Assembly: GCA_963691775.1 (NCBI GenBank)
Contig: OY829369.1
Coordinates: forward strand, 4,216,001-4,280,000
Length of the DNA stretch: 64,000 nt
Direction of reading: 5' to 3'
DNA from: JAZBPO01 sp963691775
GTDB lineage: Bacteria; Pseudomonadota; Gammaproteobacteria; Pseudomonadales; Azotimanducaceae
Shown here: positions 35,279-43,842 of the stretch, piece after piece
How positions within the stretch are numbered: the first letter of the stretch is position 1
Layout: each line of letters starts with the position of its first letter
Notes under the pieces: model-generated
What the model was told of the DNA's origin: nothing
The model's database searches: none
Seen by the model: the letters and a program-made list of their open reading frames with translations, nothing else
Position numbers and translations under genes: made by a program

Positions 35279-36601
35279 ATGGCGATCCTTCAGATGATCC
35301 TTTCTCTACTCGTTACGCTCGGCATCCTGGTGACGGTACACGAGCTTGGCCATTTTCTGGTCGCGCGGGCCTGTGGTGTCCGGGTGTTGCGCTTCTCCGT
35401 GGGTATGGGGCCGGTGCTGTTCTCGCGGCGCGATCGCAGCGACACCGAATTCGCGATATCCGCACTTCCCATCGGCGGCTACGTACGCATGCTTGATGAT
35501 GCCGACGGTGCCTCCGCACGGGCGATGCCTGATGAGACGCTCTCCAGCAAGACGCCCTGGCAGCGGATTGCTATTTCCATTGGCGGACCGTTTGCCAATT
35601 TCCTGCTCGCCATTGCCGTTTACTGGCTGGTGTTCGTCACCGGCAACTCCGGGTTTGCACCCGTGACGGCACAGGCGCCGGCCGACTCACCCGCAGCGCG
35701 GGCGGGGATGGTGGCGGAATTGGAGATCACCGCCGTCGATGGCCGAGACACGGAGACCTGGCAGGCGGTAAACCTTGCGCTCGTCGAGCGTCTGGGTGAA
35801 ACGGGAAGTATCCGCCTGGAAACACGCCTGCTGGATGACGGTTCGGTGCGCGGGTACGAACTGCCGATCGAACGCTGGTTGGTCGACGCGGAGGAGCCGG
35901 ACACGCTTGGTGCGCTTGGTCTCGTACCCGGCTTTCCGGCCGTGCTCGGTACGGTCCTCGCTGATGGGGCCGCTCAGCGGGCTGGTTTCAAGGCGGGAGA
36001 TCGTGTCGTCAGCGTCGACGGCGTCGAAGTCGATAGCTGGGAGGACTGGGTGGATGCGGTTCGCGAAGCACCCGGTGAGCGCCTCGCCGTTGACGTCCGT
36101 CGTGAAGGGCGAATCCGCACGGTGATGCTTACACCAGACGTCCGTAAGGACGACTCCGGCACGAGCTATGGCTACGTCGGCACCGGGCCGCTCTATCGAA
36201 CGATGCGCCTGTCGGCGCTGGACGCGCTGCCCCGCGCCGTTGAGGAAACCTGGGCCAAGACGGCGCTTACCCTCGACATTCTCAAGAAAATGGTCGTCGG
36301 ACTGGTCTCCACGCGCAACTTGAGTGGCCCCATCACGATTGCTAAAGTCGCCGGCGATTCTGCGGAGTCGGGGGTAGAGACGTTCCTCAAGTTTCTCGCG
36401 CTGCTGAGCGTGAGTCTAGGAGTGCTCAACCTGCTACCGATTCCAGTGCTGGATGGGGGCCATATCCTGTTTTATCTCGTTGAGCTGGTGAAAGGTTCGC
36501 CGGTCTCCGAGCGTGTACAGGTGATGGGTGTCCAGGTGGGAATCTTCATCGTCGCAAGCATGATGATGCTCGCGTTTTACAACGACCTGACACGGTTGTG
36601 A
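35279..36601 (+). CDS. rseP: Site-2 intramembrane protease RseP
   Basis: Zinc metalloprotease that cuts anti-sigma-E factor RseA after DegS and clears signal-peptide remnants. 440 residues. Zinc motif HELGH near residue 21-25 in the first membrane helix, FSVGMGP and IGGYVRML beta segments, two PDZ domains (about 115-280), and the second catalytic segment LLPIPVLDGGHI in the third membrane helix. Directly upstream of bamA, whose folding failures it helps to report. Confidence 0.97.
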   Translation: MAILQMILSLLVTLGILVTVHELGHFLVARACGVRVLRFSVGMGPVLFSRRDRSDTEFAISALPIGGYVRMLDDADGASARAMPDETLSSKTPWQRIAISIGGPFANFLLAIAVYWLVFVTGNSGFAPVTAQAPADSPAARAGMVAELEITAVDGRDTETWQAVNLALVERLGETGSIRLETRLLDDGSVRGYELPIERWLVDAEEPDTLGALGLVPGFPAVLGTVLADGAAQRAGFKAGDRVVSVDGVEVDSWEDWVDAVREAPGERLAVDVRREGRIRTVMLTPDVRKDDSGTSYGYVGTGPLYRTMRLSALDALPRAVEETWAKTALTLDILKKMVVGLVSTRNLSGPITIAKVAGDSAESGVETFLKFLALLSVSLGVLNLLPIPVLDGGHILFYLVELVKGSPVSERVQVMGVQVGIFIVASMMMLAFYNDLTRL

Positions 36602-36611
36602 TCCTGCTAAC

Positions 36612-39023
36612 GTGATTCTCAAGGCGCTCCTTGGCTTCTGCGCGGCCACGTGCCGTCTCTTCGGTCGAGGAGACGTCGCAGCCCGCCCGACGCTGCAATT
36701 CCTGTTTCCCTCCCTGCTTGCGCTCGTGCTCGCGTTGCCTGCCCATGCGGCAGAGCAATTCACCGTCGCCGATATCCGGGTTCAGGGCCTGCAGCGCGTC
36801 TCGGCCGGTACGGTTTTCAATCTCCTCAACGTCAACGTCGGTGACACCATCGATGAGATAGACGGCCGCAGCATCATCCGCTCACTTTTCCAGGCGGGTT
36901 ACTTCAGTGATATCAGCATCGGGCGTGATGGCAATATCCTGATCATCACGGTCGTCGAGCGGCCCGCGATTGACTCCATCGAGCTGGAGGGCAACAAGTC
37001 CATCGAATCGGAAGCGCTCCTGGCCGGTCTGCGCGACGGCGGCCTCGCTGAGGGAGAAATCTTCCGCCGCTCCACCCTCGAGCGCGTCGATCTGGAGCTC
37101 GAGCGGCAGTACGTCGGCCAGGGTCGCTATGGCGCGAGCATCGACTCAACGGTGACGGAGTTGCCGCGCAATCGCGTCGCGATTCGCATCGAAATCGAAG
37201 AAGGCGACGTCGCGAAGGTGCGTCATGTCAACGTGGTCGGCAATAGCGTCTACCCCGACGCCGAGCTGCTCGAGCTGTTCGAGCTCAAGCTGCCGGGTCT
37301 GATTTCCTTTTATACGAACGACGATCGCTACTCGCGCGAGAAGCTGTCTGGTGATCTCGAGCGCCTCGAGTCCTACTACAAAGACTCGGGCTACGTGAAC
37401 TTCCGTATCGACTCGACTCAGGTTTCCGTGAATCCGGACAAATCTGATGTCTATGTGACCGTGAACGTGGACGAGGGCAAGAAGTACGAGGTCGCAGAAG
37501 TGGAGCTTGCCGGGGAACTGAACGACGTGCCGGCAGAAGCGCTCGAAGCGCTTGTGCTCGTGTTCGAAGGTCAGACGTTCTCCCAGGCTCTCGTTACCGC
37601 TTCGGAGGAGCGCATCACGACGGCGCTTGGCAACGCCGGGTACACCTTTGCCAACGCAACGGGCATTCCTTCCGTCAATGAGGACGACGAAACGGTCGAC
37701 GTGCGCTTCTTCATTGATGCAGGGCAGCGTGCCTATGTGCGGCGGATCAGCTTCCGCGGCAACGTCGTCACTCAGGACGAGGTGCTCCGCAGGGAGATGC
37801 GGCAGTTCGAGGGTGGATGGGCATCCACGGCGCAGATCGATCTTTCTAAGGTTCGCCTCGAGCGTCTTGGCTTCTTCCGCAGCGTGGCGGTCGAAACGCC
37901 TGCAGTGCCCGGGACGGAAGACCAGATCGACGTTGAGTTCACCGTTGAGGAGCAGCCGTCCGGTTCGATTTCGGCAACGCTCGGTTTTGCGCAGGCAACC
38001 GGTTTGATTCTTGGTGCCCAGTATCAGGAAAACAACGTCTTTGGGTCCGGCAACTCGACCGCGCTCTCGGTAAGCTGGTCGCAATTCCAGCAGGCCGTCT
38101 CCTTCAACTTCTTCGATCCCTACTTCACGGTTGACGGTATCTCCCGCGGCTTCAACGTCTTCGTTCGCGAAACCAACTTCGATGAGCGGAACATTGCCCG
38201 TTTCCAGACGAACGCCTATGGCACAGGCCTGAACTTCGGTTATCCGATCAGTGAGGTCGAGCGCATCAGCTTCGGTGCGAACGTCGAGTTCACGGACATC
38301 ACCGAAGGTGTTTTTCCGTCCCTAGAGATCTCGGAGTTCCTGCGGGAAGAAGGCGACAGCTTCCTGAACTTCTCGGGCACCATGGCCTGGAGTCAGTCGC
38401 GCCTGAACCGTGGTCTTTTCCCGACTAGAGGCTCCTCACAGAACCTGTCCTTCGAGGTCACAGTGCCGGGCAGCGACCTGCAATTCTATCGCCTGCGCTA
38501 CGAGGGCCAGCGCTTCTTCCCGCTGAACCGGATCTTCACGATCCGTGCGCACACCGAACTCGGCTACGGTGACGCCTACGGCGATACGGGTTCCATGCCC
38601 TTTTACGAGCATTTCTTCGCGGGTGGCTTTGGCTCCGTCCGGGGCTACCAGGTCAACACGCTCGGTCCTCGGGCGACCCAGTCACCGAACGACCCCTTCG
38701 TGCGTCGGCCGCAGCCCTTCGGGGGCAACACGCTCATCACGGGCGGGCTCGAACTCCTGTTTCCGATGCCCTTCGTGGATGACAAGACTCAATTTCGCCC
38801 GCTTCTCTTCCTCGATGTCGGTAACGTCTTTAACACCGAATGCCCCGACGTCAGTACGTTCTGCAGTGAGCCCGACGTTGACGAACTGCGCTACTCGGTC
38901 GGCCTTGGCGTGACCTGGTTGACGGGGCTCGGGCCGCTTACCTTTGGCATCGCGCATGCGTTCAACGACGGTCCACTCGATCAGACCGAGTTCTTCCAGT
39001 TCGAACTCGGACGGACCTTCTGA
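36612..39023 (+). CDS. bamA: Outer-membrane assembly factor BamA
   Basis: Core of the BAM machine that folds beta-barrel proteins into the outer membrane. 803 residues from GTG 36612. The first 47 residues form a long leader: an amphipathic stretch, then a typical signal h-region (FLFPSLLALVLALPAHA) and cleavage before AEQ. Five POTRA domains follow (FTVADIRVQGLQRVSAG opens the first), then the 16-strand barrel with the lid motif GSVRGYQ and a C-terminal strand ending in Phe (FQFELGRTF). No clear ribosome binding site precedes the GTG. Confidence 0.97.
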   Translation: MILKALLGFCAATCRLFGRGDVAARPTLQFLFPSLLALVLALPAHAAEQFTVADIRVQGLQRVSAGTVFNLLNVNVGDTIDEIDGRSIIRSLFQAGYFSDISIGRDGNILIITVVERPAIDSIELEGNKSIESEALLAGLRDGGLAEGEIFRRSTLERVDLELERQYVGQGRYGASIDSTVTELPRNRVAIRIEIEEGDVAKVRHVNVVGNSVYPDAELLELFELKLPGLISFYTNDDRYSREKLSGDLERLESYYKDSGYVNFRIDSTQVSVNPDKSDVYVTVNVDEGKKYEVAEVELAGELNDVPAEALEALVLVFEGQTFSQALVTASEERITTALGNAGYTFANATGIPSVNEDDETVDVRFFIDAGQRAYVRRISFRGNVVTQDEVLRREMRQFEGGWASTAQIDLSKVRLERLGFFRSVAVETPAVPGTEDQIDVEFTVEEQPSGSISATLGFAQATGLILGAQYQENNVFGSGNSTALSVSWSQFQQAVSFNFFDPYFTVDGISRGFNVFVRETNFDERNIARFQTNAYGTGLNFGYPISEVERISFGANVEFTDITEGVFPSLEISEFLREEGDSFLNFSGTMAWSQSRLNRGLFPTRGSSQNLSFEVTVPGSDLQFYRLRYEGQRFFPLNRIFTIRAHTELGYGDAYGDTGSMPFYEHFFAGGFGSVRGYQVNTLGPRATQSPNDPFVRRPQPFGGNTLITGGLELLFPMPFVDDKTQFRPLLFLDVGNVFNTECPDVSTFCSEPDVDELRYSVGLGVTWLTGLGPLTFGIAHAFNDGPLDQTEFFQFELGRTF

Positions 39024-39147
39024 GCGCGCAGCAAGCGCCCGTCCATCTCGTCAGACCAAGAGGCCTCGTCATTCGTCGCACCATTCGAGTTCCGCATGCC
39101 CAGATGGCGCTCCGTCTGTACAATCGCCGCCTTCTAATCGAATCCGC

Positions 39148-39173
39148 CGTGAGCTTTTCTGGGAATGCTCACG
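39148..39173 (+). promoter_or_regulatory. Stem-loop upstream of skp
   Basis: CGTGAGC (39148-39154) pairs perfectly with GCTCACG (39167-39173) around a 12-base loop and ends 19 bases before the skp start. It may separate bamA from skp expression or be a dyad operator. A TACAAT (39119-39124) upstream could be a -10 but lacks a convincing -35. Confidence 0.4.
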
Positions 39174-39192
39174 CTTCAAGGGAGTTCCGCAA

Positions 39193-39699
39193 GTGAAAAG
39201 AGTGCTGACCGTCCTGGCCGCTCTGGCATCCATTACTTTCGCGCCGGCGGCCACGGCCGAGCTGAACATCGCCGTTGTCGACGTCAACGAGGCCGTCAGT
39301 CAGACACAGGAAGCGAAGGACTTTCTCGCCCGGGTGCAGGAAGAACTCGCGCCTGATCAGGAGCGCATCCGCGAGCTGACCGCTGAGAAGTCCCGTATCG
39401 AGGAGCGTGTCGAGCGCGACGGCGAAGTCTTGTCCGAGGCGGAGCGCGTGGGCCTGTCCGAGGAGTACGACCGGATCACCTCTGATCTCCAGTATCGTGC
39501 CGAGAGCTATCAGAAGGCGTTGAACCGTCGACGCAATGAGCTGCTGCGGCAGATGGGGCCGCGCGTACAGGCTGCGCTCGATGACCTCGTCCAGCTCGAG
39601 TCCTACGACCTGGTCGTGCCCGTGGGCGCCGTGATCTACGCCAATCCGAAGCATGACATTACGCGCAAGCTCACCGAGCGGCTCGACGACAAGAGCTGA
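39193..39699 (+). CDS. skp: Periplasmic chaperone Skp (OmpH family)
   Basis: Trimeric jellyfish-shaped chaperone that carries unfolded outer-membrane proteins to BAM. 168 residues from GTG 39193 with AAGGGAG about ten bases upstream. Signal peptide about 1-22 (VLTVLAALASITFAPAATA), then LNIAVVDVNEAVSQTQEAKDF and a long charged coiled coil (about 45-130), as in the family. Sits between bamA and lpxD as usual. Confidence 0.93.
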   Translation: MKRVLTVLAALASITFAPAATAELNIAVVDVNEAVSQTQEAKDFLARVQEELAPDQERIRELTAEKSRIEERVERDGEVLSEAERVGLSEEYDRITSDLQYRAESYQKALNRRRNELLRQMGPRVQAALDDLVQLESYDLVVPVGAVIYANPKHDITRKLTERLDDKS

Positions 39700-39717
39700 C
39701 GCCGGTCGGCGCGCGCA

Positions 39718-40794
39718 TTGACGCGCCCGAGCTATACCGCCGCCGAGCTCGCCCGCGAGCTCGGTGCGCGTGTCGAGGGTGATCCGGACGTCATGCTCCA
39801 CACGCTCGCACCGCTTGACGCGGCGCCCCCCGGATCACTTTCGCACCTCTCATCAGCCGCTTGGCGTAATCGCCTCGCTGAGACCACCGCGAGCGCCGTA
39901 CTCGTATCCCCGGATCTCGCCAGCGCCGTGCCAACCACGGCGCTTGTCGTCGACGACCCCTACCTTGCTTACGCCCGCGCCTCGCGACTGTTCGCAAATG
40001 TGCCCGCACTGGCCGAAGGCGTTTCTGCGCACGCTCTGATCGCGGACGGCGCTGTGCTCGCGGCCGGAGTCAGCGTTGCCGCGGGTGCCGTCGTCGGCGC
40101 TGGCGCGCGGATTGCGGATGGCACTCAGATCGGGCCGAACGCGGTCATCGGACGGGGTGCGACGCTCGGTCGTGGGTGTCGAATTCATGCCGGCGTGGTG
40201 CTCGCCCACGACGTTACCCTGGGGAGTCGCTGCGAAGTTCACCCGAACGCGGTCATCGGTGCCGACGGGTTCGGTTTCGCACGCGCGGCGGATGGCCGGC
40301 GGGAAGCGATCGCCCAGCTCGGCTCGGTGCGTCTCGGCGATGACGTTTCTGTCGGGGCCGGGTCCACCGTGGACCGAGGGGCGATCGGCGACACGGTGAT
40401 CGACCATGGGGTCAAGATCGATAACCAGGTCCAGATCGGACACAATGTGACGATCGGTCGCGATACGGTCGTCTGCGGATGCACGGGCATCGTTGGTGGC
40501 ACCACGATTGGTGCTCGCTGCGTACTCGCGGGCGGAGTCGGCATCGGAGGGGACGGCCCGGTCACGATCGCGGACGACGTTGTCGTCAGCGGCATGACGC
40601 ACATCGCGCAGTCCATCGCGCGGCCCGGCGTCTATTCAGCGGGCACCCTTCAGCAGCCTTCCCGGCGCTGGAAGCGCAATGCATTGCGCTTCCGTGCCCT
40701 TGATGCACTTTTCGTTCGCGTTGCGGCCCTGGAGCGGGCACTCAGGCCCGGAAACGAGGCGGGTGACCGTCAGGACAGGCAGGACGAGACATGA
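39718..40794 (+). CDS. lpxD: UDP-3-O-(3-hydroxyacyl)glucosamine N-acyltransferase LpxD
   Basis: Third step of lipid A synthesis, adding the N-linked hydroxyacyl chain from ACP. 358 residues from TTG 39718; the next Met would cut the N-terminal domain. N-terminal uridine-binding domain (GDPDVMLHTLAPLDAA), left-handed beta-helix with the catalytic His in IDHGVKIDNQVQIGHNV, and a C-terminal helix. ATGA overlap with fabZ. Confidence 0.95.
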   Translation: MTRPSYTAAELARELGARVEGDPDVMLHTLAPLDAAPPGSLSHLSSAAWRNRLAETTASAVLVSPDLASAVPTTALVVDDPYLAYARASRLFANVPALAEGVSAHALIADGAVLAAGVSVAAGAVVGAGARIADGTQIGPNAVIGRGATLGRGCRIHAGVVLAHDVTLGSRCEVHPNAVIGADGFGFARAADGRREAIAQLGSVRLGDDVSVGAGSTVDRGAIGDTVIDHGVKIDNQVQIGHNVTIGRDTVVCGCTGIVGGTTIGARCVLAGGVGIGGDGPVTIADDVVVSGMTHIAQSIARPGVYSAGTLQQPSRRWKRNALRFRALDALFVRVAALERALRPGNEAGDRQDRQDET

Positions 40795-41246
40795 CTGATC
40801 TCCCCATCGACGTGCAGGGCATCATGGACCTGCTCCCCCATCGCTATCCGTTTCTGCTCGTGGACCGGGTGACGGAGATCGAGCTTGGAGCCACCATCCG
40901 CGGCTACAAGAACGTCACCATCAATGAACCATTCTTCGAGGGCCACTTCCCGGGGCACCCCGTGATGCCGGGTGTCCTCATGGTCGAGGCGCTCGCGCAA
41001 TTGGCCGGTGTACTTGCGTTTGCCACCAAGGAAATGAAGTCCGACGATGGCTTTATCTACTACCTCGCGGGCACGGATCGCACGCGATTCAAGCGCCCCG
41101 TAGTGCCGGGTGATCGCCTCGACATGGAGGCACGCTTCACCGCGGATCGGCGCATGCTGGTGAAGTTCGAGGCAACCGCGTCGGTCGATGGTCAGGTCGC
41201 CTGCGAAACCGAGATCATGTGCGTAGGGCGTCAGCTCGAGGGGTGA
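40791..41246 (+). CDS. fabZ: 3-hydroxyacyl-ACP dehydratase FabZ
   Basis: Dehydrates 3-hydroxyacyl-ACP in fatty-acid elongation and competes with LpxA/LpxD for the same substrate, which explains its conserved place here. 151 residues from ATG 40791. Hot-dog fold with catalytic His in EGHFPGHPVMPGVLMVEAL and the Glu in that helix; N-terminal LLPHRYPFLLVDRV. Confidence 0.98.
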   Translation: MTDLPIDVQGIMDLLPHRYPFLLVDRVTEIELGATIRGYKNVTINEPFFEGHFPGHPVMPGVLMVEALAQLAGVLAFATKEMKSDDGFIYYLAGTDRTRFKRPVVPGDRLDMEARFTADRRMLVKFEATASVDGQVACETEIMCVGRQLEG

Positions 41247-41259
41247 GGGACCGTTCGGC

Positions 41260-42063
41260 GTGAACATCGACGCACGCGCGATAGTCGACCCAGGCGCCCG
41301 GCTGGGAGAGCGGGTCTCGATCGGCCCCTGGACCATCGTCGGGCCGGCAGTGGAGATCGGCGATGACTGCGTCATCGACGCGCACGTGATCCTGCGCGGT
41401 CCGACGCAGATTGGCGCGCGCACGCGCATCTATCCATTCGCCTCCGTAGGGGAGGGTACGCCGGCGCTCGCATACGACGGCGAGCCGACGACCCTCGTGA
41501 TCGGGAGCGACAACACGATTCGCGAAGGCGTGACGCTGCATCGTGGGACGGTCCAGGATCGCGGTGAGACCCGCATCGGCAATCACAATTTGCTCATGCC
41601 TTACGTGCACGTGGGTCACGACTCGGTGATCGGTGATCACTGTATCTTCGCAAACAATGCATCCGTATCCGGTCATTGCGTGGTCGGCGACTATGTCGGC
41701 ATGGGCGGCTACGCGGGCGTGCCGCAGTACCGATCGATTGGCGCGCATGCGTTCGTTGGAGGCATGTCGCTTGTGCTCAAGGACGTGCCCGCGTTCGTGT
41801 CCGTGGCCGGACACCCCGCGCGCGCCGTCGGGATCAACGTTGAGGGGCTCAAGCGAAGAAAGTTCGACGCGGAGACCATCGCACTGCTCCGGCGCGCCTG
41901 GGCAACGGTTTTCCGCAGCGGCCATCGCCTTGAGAGTGCGCTCTCTCTGCTCGAGCGAGAAGATGATCCGAGCGGGCAGCTCGCCGTTTTTCTCGCCTCC
42001 CTGCGTGATGCGCCTAACGGGGTTGTTCGCCCCCGAGGCAAGGGCGAGGAGGAGGGTGCCTGA
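41260..42063 (+). CDS. lpxA: UDP-N-acetylglucosamine acyltransferase LpxA
   Basis: First step of lipid A synthesis. 267 residues from GTG 41260. Hexapeptide beta-helix (VDPGARLGERVSIGPW), catalytic His in LMPYVHVGHDSVIGDHC, and the C-terminal helical domain (LKRRKFDAETIALLRRAW). Overlaps lpxB by eight bases. Confidence 0.97.
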   Translation: MNIDARAIVDPGARLGERVSIGPWTIVGPAVEIGDDCVIDAHVILRGPTQIGARTRIYPFASVGEGTPALAYDGEPTTLVIGSDNTIREGVTLHRGTVQDRGETRIGNHNLLMPYVHVGHDSVIGDHCIFANNASVSGHCVVGDYVGMGGYAGVPQYRSIGAHAFVGGMSLVLKDVPAFVSVAGHPARAVGINVEGLKRRKFDAETIALLRRAWATVFRSGHRLESALSLLEREDDPSGQLAVFLASLRDAPNGVVRPRGKGEEEGA

Positions 42064-43186
42064 GCCCCTTTGCATAGGTCTGCTTGCCGGAGAGGCCTCC
42101 GGCGATCAGCTCGGTGCGGGTCTCATGAGTGCGCTGCGCACGCGCCGTCCGGCGACGCGGTTCGTTGGGGTCGGTGGTGCCGCCATGCGCGCTGAAGGGC
42201 TCGAGCTCCTGCTGCCAAGCGAGGCGCTGACGAGCAACGGTTTCCTCGAGCCGCTTCGCCGATTCCCCGAATTTCTGCATCTGCGTCGGACGCTGCCGGG
42301 GCGGTTTCGTGCAGCAGGGGTCAACGGATTCGTTGGGATCGACTTCAATGTCTTCAATCTTTCTGTAGAACGCGCCTTGAAGCGCCGCGGGATTCCGGTG
42401 GTGCACTATGTCAGTCCTTCCGTTTATGCCTGGCGGCGCGGTCGCGTGAAAACCGTCGCTGCCGCGACGGATCGCCTGCTTGCGCTCTTTCCCTTCGAGC
42501 CGCCGTTCTACGCAGAGACCGGTCTCGAGGTCGTGCACGTGGGCCATCCGCTGGCGGACCGCCTGCCGACGGAAGGAAGGCCCGCCGCGCGGGCTGCACT
42601 CGCGCTTGGCGAAGCGCCGGTCCTCGCGGTGCTGCCGGGCAGCCGTTCCGGTGAGCTGGCTCAGCACGCGGAGCCTTTCCTTCAGGCGGCCCTGTTGCTT
42701 GCTGCGCGCATACCGGGCCTGCAGGTGCTTGTCGCCCTCAGGGATGCGGCGGCGGTCGCCATCATCGAGCGGCATGTCTCGCTGCCGCCGAACGTACGTT
42801 TGGTGGTTGGTGACACGCATCGGGTGCTCACCGCGAGTGACGTCGCACTTCTCAAGGCTGGCACGGTGACGCTCGAGGCCATGTTGTGCGGAACGCCAAT
42901 GGTCGTGGCCTATCGCCTCGATGCGTTCAGCCACGCTGTGGTCTCGCGCCTGCTTCATACGCCCTGGGTTGCCCTCCCTAATCTCCTCGCAGAGGCGAAC
43001 GTGGTGCGCGAGTGCCTGCAGGACGCAGTCAGGCCGACCGTCCTTGCGGATGCCCTCGAGGAAGCGCTGGGGGACGGCGTTGGCCAGCGCGCGCGCCTCG
43101 TCGAGCTCAGCAGGAAGCTGAGGCTTGATGCTTCCCTGCGGGCCGCTGATGCTGTGCTCGACCTGGTAGCGGAGCGCAGCGCATGA
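42056..43186 (+). CDS. lpxB: Lipid-A-disaccharide synthase LpxB
   Basis: GT-B family glycosyltransferase that joins UDP-diacylglucosamine and lipid X. 376 residues from GTG 42056, set inside the lpxA end with a GAGGAGG-rich stretch upstream. N-terminal LLAGEASGDQLGAGL, then VGVGGAAMRAEG, HYVSPSVYAWRRGR, VLPGSRSGEL and LLKAGTVTLEAML with the acceptor/donor residues. A longer open frame to 41633 overlaps lpxA and is not conserved. Confidence 0.96.
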   Translation: MPEPLCIGLLAGEASGDQLGAGLMSALRTRRPATRFVGVGGAAMRAEGLELLLPSEALTSNGFLEPLRRFPEFLHLRRTLPGRFRAAGVNGFVGIDFNVFNLSVERALKRRGIPVVHYVSPSVYAWRRGRVKTVAAATDRLLALFPFEPPFYAETGLEVVHVGHPLADRLPTEGRPAARAALALGEAPVLAVLPGSRSGELAQHAEPFLQAALLLAARIPGLQVLVALRDAAAVAIIERHVSLPPNVRLVVGDTHRVLTASDVALLKAGTVTLEAMLCGTPMVVAYRLDAFSHAVVSRLLHTPWVALPNLLAEANVVRECLQDAVRPTVLADALEEALGDGVGQRARLVELSRKLRLDASLRAADAVLDLVAERSA

Positions 43187-43842
43187 GCGGCGTGAACGGC
43201 GAATTGCCTTTCGGCGAAGCCCGTGACGCTGTCGGTTTCGGTCGGGTTGCAGGCGTCGACGAGGTCGGTCGAGGCCCACTCGCGGGCCCTGTGGTTGCTG
43301 CCGCAGTGATGCTCGATCCGAACCGAGCAATCCCGGGGCTCGACGATTCGAAACGGCTCACGGCGCGGCGCCGGGAAGCCCTCTCGGAAGAGATTCGCAC
43401 CCATGCGCTTGCCTGGGCGCTCGGCCGTTCGGAGGTCGATGAGATCGACCGCGTAAACATCCTGCAGGCCAGCATGCTGGCAATGGAGCGTGCGGTCGCA
43501 GCGCTTTCCATCCAGCCAGAGCATGTTTACGTGGATGGGAATCGCCTGCCGAACCTGCCCATGGCCGCGACCGCGGTGGTCGGCGGCGACGCGCTGATCG
43601 CCGAAATCGCCGCAGCGTCGATACTGGCCAAGGTCTCGCGCGACGCTGAACTCGTTGCGCTTGACGAACGCTTTCCCGGCTATGGGTTCGGAGGGCACAA
43701 GGGCTATCCTAGCCGGGCACACCTAGAGGCACTCGAACGTCTCGGTCCCTGCCCCGAACACCGCCGGAGCTTCGCTCCGGTCCGCGCGCGCCTTGAGCGC
43801 ACCGCCGGATCCGCCGAAGGAGACGCTTCTAGCCCGCCATGA
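43183..43842 (+). CDS. rnhB: Ribonuclease HII
   Basis: Removes ribonucleotides and RNA-DNA hybrids from DNA. 219 residues from ATG 43183 (ATGA overlap). Active-site Asp-Glu in GVDEVGRGPLAGPVV, further Asp in VDGNRLP and AAASILAKVSRDAE, and YGFGGHKGYPS. The lpxB-rnhB-dnaE order is canonical. Confidence 0.97.
   Translation: MSGVNGELPFGEARDAVGFGRVAGVDEVGRGPLAGPVVAAAVMLDPNRAIPGLDDSKRLTARRREALSEEIRTHALAWALGRSEVDEIDRVNILQASMLAMERAVAALSIQPEHVYVDGNRLPNLPMAATAVVGGDALIAEIAAASILAKVSRDAELVALDERFPGYGFGGHKGYPSRAHLEALERLGPCPEHRRSFAPVRARLERTAGSAEGDASSPP

Noticed and set aside
39087..39120. Sigma-E promoter before skp
   Set aside because: GAGTTC and GTCTGT are present but 21 bases apart, too far for sigma-E; no other pair fits.
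42014..43330. 438-codon minus-strand frame over lpxB and rnhB
   Set aside because: Shadow of lpxB, same reasoning.
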